From Pseudoalteromonas piscicida (GTDB lineage: Bacteria > Pseudomonadota > Gammaproteobacteria > Enterobacterales > Alteromonadaceae): a stretch of DNA of 64,000 nucleotides. A model generated the notes under the pieces. It did no database searches and was not told where the DNA came from. It was given only the letters and a program-made list of their open reading frames with translations. A program made the position numbers and the translations under genes. Positions 17,234-26,909 of the stretch are shown here, one piece after another (within the stretch, counting starts at the first letter, position 1; every line of letters starts with the position of its first letter). The stretch spans positions 641,501 to 705,500 of the forward strand of contig NZ_CP011924.1 in NCBI RefSeq assembly GCF_000238315.3, in the 5' to 3' direction.

Positions 17234-17753
17234 GTGCCCGCTTGGCCACGCCCGTATCGTGACAGGTATAGGCCGTTGAAATAATCCCTTCGCTCAATAG
17301 AAACAGGCGCTCGACAGCGGCATCATCAGCGTCGTTGAGCGATTGTTTAAGTAACGCTTTTACCGCAAGTTTGTGCCTCTGGCATAGTTGATTAATTGGA
17401 CTGGTGAGCTCACCAAATTCTGCCGCCGTGTTGATAAAGTAACAACCACGGAAATCGCCTAGCACCTCCACTTTATTACTAATCCACTGATCTAGTGCTG
17501 AAAATAGCTGCTCTGTGAGCTGTTCATTCGTTTGAGCATTTTCGAGGCAACGAGATAACCAAGATATAAATAGGTGATGGCGCTGCTCAAGTGTTGCAAG
17601 CACCAGCGCCTCTTTACTCTCAAAATGGTTGTACAGGGTTTTTTTAGCAATACCAGATGACTTTAATACTTCGTTAATGCCAATGGCATGAATGCCATGT
17701 TGATAGAACAGTCCCATTGCGCAATCGATCAGTTGTTGTCTTTTTGTACTCAT
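17223..17753 (-). CDS. TetR family transcriptional regulator
   Basis: A 176-residue repressor. The N-terminal helix-turn-helix is clear (IDCAMGLFYQHGIHAIGINE, then SGIAKKTLYNHFESKEALV). The C-terminal ligand domain is of the TetR_C type with GCYFINTAAEFGE. It is divergent from an HPP-family membrane protein, and a large double inverted repeat lies between them, which is very probably its operator. It is therefore likely to repress itself and the HPP gene. The inducer is unknown. Confidence 0.88.
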   Translation of the reverse strand: MSTKRQQLIDCAMGLFYQHGIHAIGINEVLKSSGIAKKTLYNHFESKEALVLATLEQRHHLFISWLSRCLENAQTNEQLTEQLFSALDQWISNKVEVLGDFRGCYFINTAAEFGELTSPINQLCQRHKLAVKALLKQSLNDADDAAVERLFLLSEGIISTAYTCHDTGVAKRALKN

Positions 17754-17794
17754 CAGTCAGCCATGTTTATTACCGTGATTATAGGTTGACAGAA

Positions 17795-17840
17795 GTAGAC
17801 CAACTTGTCTACCATTTGCGGGGTAGACAAGTTGGTCTAC
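17795..17840. promoter_or_regulatory. Double TetR-type operator (two GTAGAC-N6-GTCTAC palindromes)
   Basis: GTAGACCAACTTGTCTACC at 17795-17813 and its exact reverse complement GGTAGACAAGTTGGTCTAC at 17822-17840 are separated by 8 bases. Each arm is itself a palindrome with GTAGAC/GTCTAC ends. It lies between the divergent tetR and HPP genes, ending 23 bp before the HPP start codon. Confidence 0.8.
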
Positions 17841-17863
17841 TTTTTGGAAAGGGAAAGAATACA

Positions 17864-18325
17864 ATGAGAGAAATACAACTTGCTTTAATTGCTGGAGCGG
17901 GGGCGTTTATCGCAATTGCAATATTGGCGTTTAGTCAAACGATAAGTGCTGAGCATATTTTTTTAATGGCACCTTTGGGCGCAACGGCAGTGCTGGTATT
18001 TGGTGTGCCTGAAAGTCCACTTGCGCAGCCTAAAAATGTCATCTTTGGACATATCATTACCGCTACAATCGGGATTATTTTTGCGCAGTATATCGGTGTT
18101 AACGAATTCACTTTGGCATTAGCAACGGGGCTTGGCGTATTTAGTATGTTAGTAACAAAAACCACCCACCCACCGGCTGGCGCGAATCCAATACTGATCA
18201 TGTTGGCACTAGAGGGCTGGAGCTTTTTATTTACGCCTGTGATTATTGGTGCAGTGGTGCTCGTGCTGGTTGGTAAAGCAACGTTAGCGGCTAAGACAAA
18301 GCTAACTACAATAACAGCTGCGTGA
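17864..18325 (+). CDS. HPP family integral membrane protein
   Basis: A 153-residue protein with about five membrane helices and the signature THPPAGANPI at about residues 104-113, preceded by MAPLGATAVLVFGVPESPLAQP. HPP proteins include plant plastid and cyanobacterial nitrite transporters, but bacterial members of this short type have varied or unknown roles. The ATG at 17864 follows a purine-rich GGAAAGGGAAAG. Transcription is probably controlled by the divergent TetR protein through the double operator. A hairpin GCAGGC-N7-GCCTGC lies just after the stop (18337-18355) without a strong T tail. Confidence 0.85.
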   Translation: MREIQLALIAGAGAFIAIAILAFSQTISAEHIFLMAPLGATAVLVFGVPESPLAQPKNVIFGHIITATIGIIFAQYIGVNEFTLALATGLGVFSMLVTKTTHPPAGANPILIMLALEGWSFLFTPVIIGAVVLVLVGKATLAAKTKLTTITAA

Positions 18326-18476
18326 TATGTTAATGTGCAGGCTTCATTCGCCTGCCTTCTCAAATATTGAGCCGCACAATCTGTTAGCTAGGTATTAGAT
18401 TAGTTCATTGAAATTAATAAAAAATAAATAGCGATGACAAAATTTCATTAAGCGCGTTTTTGGGTTTCGTGCTAGC

Positions 18477-20450
18477 ATGGTCGCAACGGAATTACTTTGT
18501 CTGATTTACCAATTGATAGCATTACATCTCTTTAGTCGGCTGTTTTATGGGGTACGTGGTGCCAAGTGTACGAAAGAAGGCCTTCACCTTAAGTCGAAAA
18601 CAGCTGACAGTTTCATTCCCTTTAGCGCTATGACAGTCCCGCCAGCACCTCTGCGTGGTTGGCTTGCTCAAAAAGTCCTGTTTAAACAGGGTCACGAGAC
18701 CTATGTGTTAAGTGTTAAAAATCAAGGTACAGATGAGTTAGTGCAACAGTTGCAACGACTGTGGATTTTACACCATGGCAAGCACTTGCAAGTCAAAGTT
18801 CGTAAAATTGAGCAGTTATTAACACGTCGATATCTCAGTCATCATAATCAAAGTCTAGTGCGTCATGTTTGCAGTGCCTTGTGGTCCAGCTGGCAGCACC
18901 TAGATGACAATATCGTACCAAGTTCGTTAAAGCCTCAAGTAGCAACAGTACGAGAAATTGCACTTTGGAATGAGCGTGATATTGCTGAGTTTCAGTCTGC
19001 TTTTGTTGAACACTACTTGGCAAAAGACGCTAACTATTTTGACAGCATTGAATCAAATCCCCTTACAATAGCTCAGCGTAAGGCTTGTGTGATCCAGGAT
19101 GACAGGCAATTACTGCTTGCTGGCGCAGGTACGGGTAAGACAAGCGTTATCAAGGCCAAAGTTGGGTATCTCTTGCATCGCAAATTAGCTCAGGCGAATG
19201 AGCTGTTATTGCTTGCGTATGGTAATGATGCTGCGACGGAGATGCGTCAGCGCTGTCAGCCTCTCTGTAATACTTTAAATTGCTCTACCTTTCATTCGCT
19301 TGGCATGCAGATCATCGAAGCGGTTACCGGGGCAAAGCCGACAATTTCAAATCTAGCAACGGATAAAAAACTATTTAAACAATTTATTGCAGACACAGTG
19401 CAGTCGTTGCGACAAGAAAGCCACTTTGAGCGAGACTTTGCGCTATTTCTGAAAAGTTCGAGTACACAGCAAGCGTCACAGGCGATAGACCTGATAAGTC
19501 AGGTATTACCATTGATGAAGCATGCTCAAATCATGGGGGAGGTTGAGCAACTGCTGACGCAATTTAGCAATCAAATGAGTGTGGTCATGCCTGTTCTTGC
19601 GGAATATCAGTTGTATTTAAGCAATGAATCTAGCATCGATTTCGATGACATGCTGGAGCGGGCTATTTATTACGTCGAGTCTGGTCAGTTTATTCCACCA
19701 TGGAAATTCATCTTGGTCGACGAATTTCAAGACATCTCCCGTGTGCGGGCAAAGCTCATTCAGGTGCTGCTGGATAAAAAAGCCGGATCGCAATTGTTCG
19801 CCGTTGGTGATGATTGGCAAGCTATTTATCGCTTTAGTGGTGGAGATATGCGCCTAACTACCGAATTTACTCGGTATTTTGGTAAGTCGACGACCACATA
19901 CTTGGATAAAACATTCCGTTATCCTCAAACCATTTTAGACACGGCGAGTGAGTTTATTTGCCGCAATCCAGAACAAATAACCAAGCATATCACTTCTCAC
20001 ACCACCGGCGTGGCAGGGCAGGGTGTGGTAAAAGTTATGGTGGATGACGAATTGTCACAGGCGCAACAACTGCTCAATCTTATCGAGCAGCGCAACGAAG
20101 GAAAAGCTTCCGTTGCCCTACTGGCGAGAAATCACAGAGCATTACCTGATAAATCAAAGATTGAGCAGTGGCAGCAGCTCTATCCCGAGCTTATTATTTC
20201 ACATAACACCTTTCACGGTGCTAAAGGGACTGAAGCAGACTTTACGATAGTATTTGGTCTCAAGCATAGAAACTTTCCGTCACAGGTAAAAACGCCAGCA
20301 TTTGTCGATGCGCTTTTACCAGCACAAGGGGCATTTCCTGACGCAGAAGAGCGGCGCTTATTCTACGTGGCATTAACCAGAGCGAAGAAACAATGCTTTT
20401 TACTAGCGCCAAACGATGCACCTTCCTACTTTTTAGAGGAAATCGCATAA
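18477..20450 (+). CDS. helD: DNA helicase IV (UvrD/Rep superfamily 1)
   Basis: A 657-residue 3'-5' helicase close to the E. coli HelD length (684). An N-terminal domain of about 190 residues without helicase motifs precedes Walker A LLAGAGTGKTSVIKAKVGYLL, then the Walker B region FILVDEFQDISRVRAKLI, motif III-like VGDDWQAIYRFSGGD, and the C-terminal motifs HGAKGTEADFTIVFG and RRLFYVALTRAKK. The long N-terminal domain and DEFQD form are typical of helicase IV rather than UvrD or Rep. It acts in recombination and repair. It is a single gene with no clear operon partner. Confidence 0.9.
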   Translation: MVATELLCLIYQLIALHLFSRLFYGVRGAKCTKEGLHLKSKTADSFIPFSAMTVPPAPLRGWLAQKVLFKQGHETYVLSVKNQGTDELVQQLQRLWILHHGKHLQVKVRKIEQLLTRRYLSHHNQSLVRHVCSALWSSWQHLDDNIVPSSLKPQVATVREIALWNERDIAEFQSAFVEHYLAKDANYFDSIESNPLTIAQRKACVIQDDRQLLLAGAGTGKTSVIKAKVGYLLHRKLAQANELLLLAYGNDAATEMRQRCQPLCNTLNCSTFHSLGMQIIEAVTGAKPTISNLATDKKLFKQFIADTVQSLRQESHFERDFALFLKSSSTQQASQAIDLISQVLPLMKHAQIMGEVEQLLTQFSNQMSVVMPVLAEYQLYLSNESSIDFDDMLERAIYYVESGQFIPPWKFILVDEFQDISRVRAKLIQVLLDKKAGSQLFAVGDDWQAIYRFSGGDMRLTTEFTRYFGKSTTTYLDKTFRYPQTILDTASEFICRNPEQITKHITSHTTGVAGQGVVKVMVDDELSQAQQLLNLIEQRNEGKASVALLARNHRALPDKSKIEQWQQLYPELIISHNTFHGAKGTEADFTIVFGLKHRNFPSQVKTPAFVDALLPAQGAFPDAEERRLFYVALTRAKKQCFLLAPNDAPSYFLEEIA

Positions 20451-20536
20451 TTATTAATCCCTGTTGATGGACTTGATCTTTTTGCGCCATGCACTCATAC
20501 AATTACTTGTTGAATTAAAAAATAAGCGAGGAAAGG

Positions 20537-21826
20537 ATGAGTACGGATCTACTAAAAGACGCGTTGAAAAGATTAAATCATATAGTCGAAAAAACAGGAA
20601 TTAACGAGTCTACCTATCAAGCGTTAGCCCAGCCTCAAAGAACGCTGTCGAGCAATATCTCAATTCGTCGTGATGACGGTAAGCTTGACTATTTTAAGGC
20701 ATATCGTTGTCAATACAATGATTTGCTAGGTCCAACAAAAGGCGGAATACGCTTTCACCAAGAATCTGATATGAGTGAGGTGCAAGCTTTAGCCCTTTGG
20801 ATGACACTAAAGTGTGCGGCGGTTGGAGTGCCATTTGGCGGTGGTAAAGGTGCCGTAACCGTTGACCCTAAATCACTGAGTCCGATGGAGCTTGAGCGCC
20901 TTGCTCGAGCATATATTAGAGCTAATGCTGATTTTATTGGACCCGATCAAGATATTCCCGCACCGGATGTGTACACCAATGCCAGGATCATGGGTTGGAT
21001 GATGGATGAATACGAGAAAATCGTCCGTAAAAAAAGTCCAGCCGTGATCACTGGTAAACCGCTTATTTTCGGAGGGAGTGAAGGGCGAGAGTCCGCCACA
21101 GGTCGCGGTGCATTTTTAATGATAGAGCGGCTTAGTGAAAAAAATAATTGGAATAAAGCAGAACAAACAGTAGCTATTCAAGGCTTTGGTAATGGTGGCT
21201 ATCACTGTGCAAGGCTGTTGCAGCAAGCGGGCTATAAAGTCGTTGCAGTAAGCGATTCAAAAGGCGGGATTTACTGTAAAGATGGCTTAGATATAGAAAG
21301 CATTTATCAAGAAAAGCAACGCAACAAAGCGCTTAAAGCCGTGTACTGTGATGATTCGGTCTGTGAAAGCGTTGAACATAAAGTGCTGAGTAATGAAGAG
21401 CTGCTCGCGCTGGAGGTAGACATTTTGGTGCCCGCAGCGCTATCCGGCGCAATCACCCGAGATAACGCCAAAGCAGTATCGGCAAAGTATATTGTCGAAA
21501 TTGCCAATGGACCGATTGAGGCGGACGCCGACGAAATCTTGCATGAACAGGGCGTGATAGTGATCCCTGATATTTTAGCTAATGCCGGCGGCGTCATCGT
21601 AAGCTATTTTGAGTGGTGTCAGAATCGCCAAGGAGAGGCTTGGGACGAGCAAACTGTGCAAGATAAATTGGCGCAATATTTATCGAGTGCGTTCGAAGCG
21701 GCGTGGCAGCTGCGAAGTGATGAAGGGCTTGAGATGCGAGATGCTGTATACAAACTGGCGTTAAAACGTATTGAGAGCGCCTTGGAAGCTCACGGGACAC
21801 AATCTTACTTTGAAAATCGTGAGTAG
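20537..21826 (+). CDS. Glu/Leu/Phe/Val dehydrogenase family protein, probable glutamate dehydrogenase
   Basis: A 429-residue oxidoreductase that interconverts glutamate and 2-oxoglutarate plus ammonia. It shows the substrate-binding lysine in GPTKGGIRFH, the second catalytic region PFGGGKGAV with its lysine, DQDIPAPDVYTN, and a Rossmann motif GFGNGGYHCARLL for the dinucleotide. The length and GPTKGGIRF form fit the NAD-dependent type of about 420 residues rather than the hexameric NADP enzyme of about 450. The start has GAGGAAAGG ahead of it. It has no obvious operon partner. Confidence 0.88.
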   Translation: MSTDLLKDALKRLNHIVEKTGINESTYQALAQPQRTLSSNISIRRDDGKLDYFKAYRCQYNDLLGPTKGGIRFHQESDMSEVQALALWMTLKCAAVGVPFGGGKGAVTVDPKSLSPMELERLARAYIRANADFIGPDQDIPAPDVYTNARIMGWMMDEYEKIVRKKSPAVITGKPLIFGGSEGRESATGRGAFLMIERLSEKNNWNKAEQTVAIQGFGNGGYHCARLLQQAGYKVVAVSDSKGGIYCKDGLDIESIYQEKQRNKALKAVYCDDSVCESVEHKVLSNEELLALEVDILVPAALSGAITRDNAKAVSAKYIVEIANGPIEADADEILHEQGVIVIPDILANAGGVIVSYFEWCQNRQGEAWDEQTVQDKLAQYLSSAFEAAWQLRSDEGLEMRDAVYKLALKRIESALEAHGTQSYFENRE

Positions 21827-21995
21827 TTTTTTAGATTGTGTCGATAAATTTTTTTTGCTGTACTATTTTCGGGTGAGTCCACATAATCGCGCTTTTGTTT
21901 GGGGGGCGGTGATACACGAGCCTACTTAGGTGTTTTCACTTAACGATTCGTGTCGACAGCGTTCCTCTTATTCCGCTACTCAAGGGGCAATTCGT

Positions 21996-22967
21996 ATGCG
22001 CGGTTGGATCATTTACAAAGACTCTGCCAGTTTGTTAAAACCTGAAATTTATGAAATAGATAGATTGATGGCGGTGGCAAAGGAAGAAGGTATTGATCTT
22101 CAAGTTTACTCACCTGATCAATTCGATCTATTGGTAACCAGAGAAGATGAAGAAAGTATTCTGATTGATGGTCAGCCGGTTGCGTTACCTGACTTTGTAC
22201 TGCCGCGTATGGGTGCAGGCACGACTTACTTTACGCTTGCGATTATCCGTCACCTTGAACGTTTAGGCGTACATTGTTTTAACTCTTCACAGTCTATCGA
22301 AACCGTAAAAGATAAGCTGTATGCTCAGCAGATCCTTGCAGAGCAAAATTTACCAACACCAAAAACTATGTTGGTTAAGTTCCCTGTAAATATTGAACTG
22401 GTAGAGAAGCAAATAGGCTTCCCGGTCGTGATTAAAACGCTATCAGGCTCGCAGGGCAGCGGCGTATTTTTGTCTAAATCACGCGGTGAATTTGATGATT
22501 TGATGCAACTCATTGAAGCGACAAATCCAAAAGCGAATATCATTTTGCAGCGTTTTGTGAAGTCGAGTCATGGTCGAGACTTACGTGTATTGACCATCGG
22601 TGGCCGTGCTGTCGCTTGTATGGAGCGCAATTCTGGCGGTAAGAACTTTAAGGCCAACGTCAGTTTAGGTGCAAAAGGTAGCCCACACCCGATCACCCCT
22701 GAAATCGAATGGCTAGCAACACAAACCGCTAATATCCTGAATCTAGATGTTGCTGGCATCGACTTATTATTCGATGAAGAGCATTTTAAAATTTGTGAAG
22801 CAAACTCAAGTCCAGGTTTTGAAGGGCTTGAACAGGCTGTAGACATTGATGTGGCGAGAGAGATTTTACACTTTATTCGAATTCGCTTAGGGATCTTTAA
22901 CCGCACTGGTCAATCGAAGAAGAGCAGTAACGGCACTAAAGCGAGTAAAGAAAAAGCAGCGGAATAA
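21996..22967 (+). CDS. RimK-type ATP-grasp ligase (alpha-L-glutamate ligase family)
   Basis: A 323-residue ATP-grasp enzyme. The ATG at 21996 is chosen since AAGGGG precedes it and homology-like sequence begins MRGWIIYKDS. It has a nucleotide-binding strand FPVVIKTLSGSQGSGVFL, a LQRFVKSSHGRDLRVLTIGG segment and the metal-site motif FKICEANSSPGFEGLE, all typical of RimK. E. coli RimK adds glutamates to ribosomal protein S6; some relatives modify other substrates, so the target is uncertain. The C-terminus has a short Ser/Lys-rich tail beyond the E. coli length. A terminator follows. Confidence 0.88.
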   Translation: MRGWIIYKDSASLLKPEIYEIDRLMAVAKEEGIDLQVYSPDQFDLLVTREDEESILIDGQPVALPDFVLPRMGAGTTYFTLAIIRHLERLGVHCFNSSQSIETVKDKLYAQQILAEQNLPTPKTMLVKFPVNIELVEKQIGFPVVIKTLSGSQGSGVFLSKSRGEFDDLMQLIEATNPKANIILQRFVKSSHGRDLRVLTIGGRAVACMERNSGGKNFKANVSLGAKGSPHPITPEIEWLATQTANILNLDVAGIDLLFDEEHFKICEANSSPGFEGLEQAVDIDVAREILHFIRIRLGIFNRTGQSKKSSNGTKASKEKAAE

Positions 22968-22987
22968 TACCGCTACGTCACAACACG

Positions 22988-23014
22988 AAAGGAGCGAGGT
23001 CAAGCTCCTTTTTT
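22988..23014 (+). terminator. Intrinsic terminator after the RimK-type gene
   Basis: Stem AAAGGAGC / GCTCCTTT with an 8-base loop, followed by TTT. It reaches into the stop of the convergent kinase gene. Confidence 0.85.
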
Positions 23015-25040
23015 ATTGCGTGAAGGGCTCAAGCGCGCCTCTTAGTGCGTCAAGCTGAATTGGCTTAGACAGAAAGTTATTCATGCCGGCTTCATAACAG
23101 GCTGCCTTATCGGACTCAGAAGTATTGGCAGTCAACGCAATAATATGCGGCCCTTGGCGTTTATCTTTTGCAAGCCTACGAATACTGCGAGTGGCTTCAA
23201 AGCCATCCATAATCGGCATGACGCAATCCATAAACACAATATCAAAGGTTTTGTCTTGGCATGATTTTACGGCTTGCTCACCGTTATAAACTTTGTCAAT
23301 GTGCGTTGCACCAAACTGATTTAGTAACTTTTCCATCACCAGTACGTTGATTTGATTGTCATCTACAAGCAGGATTTTACATTCTGATAAGGAAATATGC
23401 TGCTCTTCAGTCTTTTGCTCTTGTACGTCGTCGGCTTCGTCTGCAAACTCTATAGGGAAGGTAACGATAAAGGTACTTCCTTTACCCAACTCACTTTCTA
23501 CCTGTACTTCGCCTTGCAACAAATTACAAAGCTCAAATACGATTGAAAGGCCAAGACCAGTACCACCAAAATGCCGACTTACACTGGCATCGCCTTGGCT
23601 AAATGGCTGAAAAAGATGTACTTGATTGGTCTTGGCAATCCCAATGCCTGTGTCTGAGACGCTTAATTGTAGAACTGGTGAAGTTTCACTACCCAGTACG
23701 TCGGCATAAATATCGATACTACCCGTTGGTGTAAATTTGATGGCGTTACTCACGAGGTTTGCAATAATTTGTTTAACTCGAGTCGGATCTGAATAGAGCC
23801 AATTTGTGCCTTGGTTATGAATATGGAAATTGATTGAAAGCCCTTTTTCGCGACAGGCTGGGCTGTACAGGCCTACAACTTGTTCGACTAGTTGATGAAG
23901 ATCAAACGCGGTATTGTCTAGCTTCAGGTTGTTACTATTTAACTTACTGAAGTCTAATACGTCGTTTATCAATGTGATCAACATATCTGCACTGTTGACT
24001 GCGACGCTCAGGTTACTCTTGATTTCTTTTATGTCGGTTTCTTTTCGGCACGCTTGCAGCATGCCGACTAAGCCATTCAGCGGGGTTCTTAATTCATGGC
24101 TGATTTTGGCGATAAATTCACTTCGGGTCTTAAGAAGTTGCTCCGCTTCTTCGCGCTTTTGCTCTAATGCAATACGCATTTTGACTTGTTCATCAATATC
24201 TTGAATTGCTCCAAAAACCCGAACGCATTCGCCATTTTCATATTCACCTTGACCGTGAGAGGCGACCCACTTTTCGTTGCCGTTGGCATCAATAATAATG
24301 GATTCTATGTCCCATTTGGTTTTAGAGGTGATGGCGTCGTCTATAGCCTGTTTAATGTTTCCTTGGTGAATGCCGGGTTTGTAGAAGCTGATGGCATTGT
24401 CGAGTGTTGGTGTAAAGTTATCATCAACACCATGAATGAATCGCGTTTGTTGGCTCCAATACACTTTGTTCTTTTTAAAATCGACTTCCCATGAGCCAAT
24501 ATCAGCAAGACGGCTCATCGCTGCTAATGCTTGTGATCGGTGTTGTATTTTTTTTAACGCCTTTTGCCGAGAAATTTCAACACCAATCCATTGACCTAAT
24601 AAACTCACATAATCTAAGTGTTCTTGACTGAACGCTTGGGCTTTGGCGCTGGATGCGGAAAAGTTGACGGTACCATAGCGTTTACCATCAACAATAATCG
24701 GCGCACCAATGTAGCTCTCTAGGCCAAAGTTTGCGTAGCAAGGGTGAGTGGCAATTTCGCTGGTACCAGCGTGATGAAAAGACAGTGCGCTGTCAGCTTG
24801 TAAAGTGTGCCAGCAATAGGTGTTTGCCAGTTCAAAATCCGTACCTGCTAACAAAGAATTATCTGGAGTGATCACATGCTTTACTGTGTATATATCAGCT
24901 TGAATTTCACTGACGATTGCAATGTCAAGCTCAAAGACATCGAGGCCAAGAGTCAGTAGCGCCGTCACTTTTTCTTCAAATGTGGTGTCTTGGTTTGTGG
25001 TGATGAGATGTAATCGTTTTAATATACTCACAAATTTCAC
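23013..25040 (-). CDS. Hybrid sensor histidine kinase (GAF-PAS-HisKA-HATPase-REC)
   Basis: A 675-residue cytoplasmic hybrid kinase with no membrane helix. In order: a GAF domain (about residues 15-160), a PAS/PAC domain (about 175-285), HisKA with the phosphorylated histidine in SHELRTPLNG (His315), an HATPase domain with ANLVSNAIKFT and GTGLGLSI, and a C-terminal receiver domain (ILLVDDNQINV, MDCVMPIMDGFEA with the acceptor Asp, LSKPIQ). The start is a GTG at 25040; the ATG two bases further upstream runs into a stop. No partner regulator is adjacent, so the output probably goes through an unlinked phosphotransfer protein. The stimulus is unknown. Confidence 0.92.
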   Translation of the reverse strand: MKFVSILKRLHLITTNQDTTFEEKVTALLTLGLDVFELDIAIVSEIQADIYTVKHVITPDNSLLAGTDFELANTYCWHTLQADSALSFHHAGTSEIATHPCYANFGLESYIGAPIIVDGKRYGTVNFSASSAKAQAFSQEHLDYVSLLGQWIGVEISRQKALKKIQHRSQALAAMSRLADIGSWEVDFKKNKVYWSQQTRFIHGVDDNFTPTLDNAISFYKPGIHQGNIKQAIDDAITSKTKWDIESIIIDANGNEKWVASHGQGEYENGECVRVFGAIQDIDEQVKMRIALEQKREEAEQLLKTRSEFIAKISHELRTPLNGLVGMLQACRKETDIKEIKSNLSVAVNSADMLITLINDVLDFSKLNSNNLKLDNTAFDLHQLVEQVVGLYSPACREKGLSINFHIHNQGTNWLYSDPTRVKQIIANLVSNAIKFTPTGSIDIYADVLGSETSPVLQLSVSDTGIGIAKTNQVHLFQPFSQGDASVSRHFGGTGLGLSIVFELCNLLQGEVQVESELGKGSTFIVTFPIEFADEADDVQEQKTEEQHISLSECKILLVDDNQINVLVMEKLLNQFGATHIDKVYNGEQAVKSCQDKTFDIVFMDCVMPIMDGFEATRSIRRLAKDKRQGPHIIALTANTSESDKAACYEAGMNNFLSKPIQLDALRGALEPFTQ

Positions 25041-25199
25041 ATTGGCAGTACAAGGCAGTTAATCATTTAACTTTAACCGCTCTTTGCTAACTTGCCAACA
25101 TTAAATCGTTTGAGTCTGTCGAGATAATTTCCGTTTTTCAAAGGATTATGAATAAAATAGTCATCGCGGGAATTATCACAATGTTTTTAAGGCAAGTCT

Positions 25200-26357
25200 A
25201 TGAAATACCTAGGTCTACTTTTTTTATTAATGACAACGGTTGTAAGTGCACAAACACTACGTGTTGCTACCTTTAATGTCAGTATGGAAGCAACGAACTA
25301 TCAACAAAAAGGGCAAGCGCTGGACTCTCAAAAGCTCAGTAAATTACTACAGAATGGTCAACATCAACAAATCAAAAATATTGCAGAAATCATTCAGCGT
25401 GTTCGTCCAGATGTGATTCTACTCAATGAATTTGATTACATCGCTGAACCAAATAAAGGTGTACTGGCATTCGTAAATAACTATCTAGCGGAACCTCAAG
25501 CGGATCAGCAGCCGATATCGTACCCTTATTTTTATATTGCGCCAGTCAATACTGGATTACCAACACCGTATGATTTAGATAATGACGGTAAGCAATCTAA
25601 CTATGGCGGTGATGCCCAAGGGTTTGGTTTATATGAGGGGCAATATGGGATGGTTGTACTGTCAAAGTACCCGATTAAAAAAGAACAGGCCCGAACACTG
25701 CAGACATTTCTTTGGAAAGATATGCCAAACCATATGGTGACAATAGATCCGACGACGAGGCAGCCTTGGTATAGTGAGCAAGAGTGGCAAAGCTTGAGAC
25801 TAAGCTCAAAATCTCACTGGGATCTGCCAATTGAAGTGAATGGTAAATTGTTTCACCTGTTGGCGATGCACCCAACGCCCCCTGTCTTTGATGGTGAAGA
25901 GGATAGGAATGGTAACAGAAATCACGATGAGATCCGCTTAATGGCCGATTATATTGACCCTAAACGTAGCCAGTACATTTATGATGATAATGGCGTTAAA
26001 GGTGGCCTTAAAAATGATACACGATTTGTCATTGTTGGTGATTTAAATGCTGCCGATACAGGGGATAAACATAGACCCGGTGTGATAGAAGAATTATTAG
26101 ATAACCCTAAAGTATTCTCGAACTTTACGCCAAAAAGCAAAGGGGGAAGTGAACATAGCAAGGAAAGTGAGAGTCGTAGTTATACCGCCCATTGGGGAGC
26201 GCGTGTAGATTACGTATTGCCATCCAAGTTCGGCTTTCAAGTACTTAGCAGCGGGGTTTTCTGGCCAAGCAAAGAAGACGAATTATTCCGTTTAGTGGAA
26301 AGTCGTCATGCCAGCTCCGATCACCGTTTAGTTTGGGTAGACGTGGAAGTTAAGTGA
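25200..26357 (+). CDS. Secreted endonuclease/exonuclease/phosphatase (EEP) family protein
   Basis: A 385-residue exported protein; the signal peptide is about 17 residues (cleavage near VSA-QTL). The EEP fold is shown by LRVATFNVSMEA, the catalytic glutamate in ILLNEFDY, HLLAMHPTPP, the FVIVGDLNAADTGD segment and a final SSDHRLVWVDV. Members include DNases and phospho(di)esterases. The insertion with Asp/Asn-rich YDLDNDGKQSNYGGDAQG near residue 120 could bind calcium. An extracellular or periplasmic role in phosphate or nucleotide scavenging is plausible but not shown. Confidence 0.85.
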   Translation: MKYLGLLFLLMTTVVSAQTLRVATFNVSMEATNYQQKGQALDSQKLSKLLQNGQHQQIKNIAEIIQRVRPDVILLNEFDYIAEPNKGVLAFVNNYLAEPQADQQPISYPYFYIAPVNTGLPTPYDLDNDGKQSNYGGDAQGFGLYEGQYGMVVLSKYPIKKEQARTLQTFLWKDMPNHMVTIDPTTRQPWYSEQEWQSLRLSSKSHWDLPIEVNGKLFHLLAMHPTPPVFDGEEDRNGNRNHDEIRLMADYIDPKRSQYIYDDNGVKGGLKNDTRFVIVGDLNAADTGDKHRPGVIEELLDNPKVFSNFTPKSKGGSEHSKESESRSYTAHWGARVDYVLPSKFGFQVLSSGVFWPSKEDELFRLVESRHASSDHRLVWVDVEVK

Positions 26358-26463
26358 CCTCAACGATTGATCAATTGTGTCGCTTATTACAAATTTAAAC
26401 AATGACTAACGGAACTAAACCGAAATAACCCTTAAGCTTGCGCTTAATGAATAGGAGAGTGTG

Positions 26464-26874
26464 ATGAAAAGAATTCTATTAAGTGTTGGTTTAGCGGTTT
26501 GGTTATCCGGGTGTGCTCATCATGATGATGTGCGTCCATCGTCTGATGGTGTGCATAATATTATGTTATTTTCCGACAGTCGTGATGCGGGGAGTAAAGA
26601 GGCATTAAAGCAGGCCCGACACTATTGCAAACAAGCTAATATGGTCGCGTATGTTGTGAATCTAGATATCATTTATAACAGTGATACGCCTGAGAGTACT
26701 TATATCACGCAAAAAGGCGTAGCTAACGCCGTTGAGGCTGCCGGTATGGCGATGTGGATTTTTGGTCGAAATAGTGTCGATGATGCAGGGGCTGCAATGA
26801 CCATAGGTGGAGGAATAGCCGATGGTGCGCTCGGTAAGCCATATGATGTGCGATTAAACTTCAAATGTGGATGA
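26464..26874 (+). CDS. Small lipoprotein of unknown function
   Basis: A 136-residue lipoprotein; the lipobox is LSGC with the cysteine near residue 17. The ATG at 26464 gives better spacing from GGAG (26454-26457) than the GTG just before it. The mature part has a KQARHYCKQANMVAYVV stretch, a glycine-rich near-C-terminal region (AAMTIGGGIADGALG) and ends in a cysteine (NFKCG). I do not recognise the family. It stands alone between the EEP gene and a convergent small membrane protein gene. Confidence 0.65.
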   Translation: MKRILLSVGLAVWLSGCAHHDDVRPSSDGVHNIMLFSDSRDAGSKEALKQARHYCKQANMVAYVVNLDIIYNSDTPESTYITQKGVANAVEAAGMAMWIFGRNSVDDAGAAMTIGGGIADGALGKPYDVRLNFKCG

Positions 26875-26909
26875 ATGCTTAGTCAGCACGTTTAACGTCG
26901 CAACATGCT

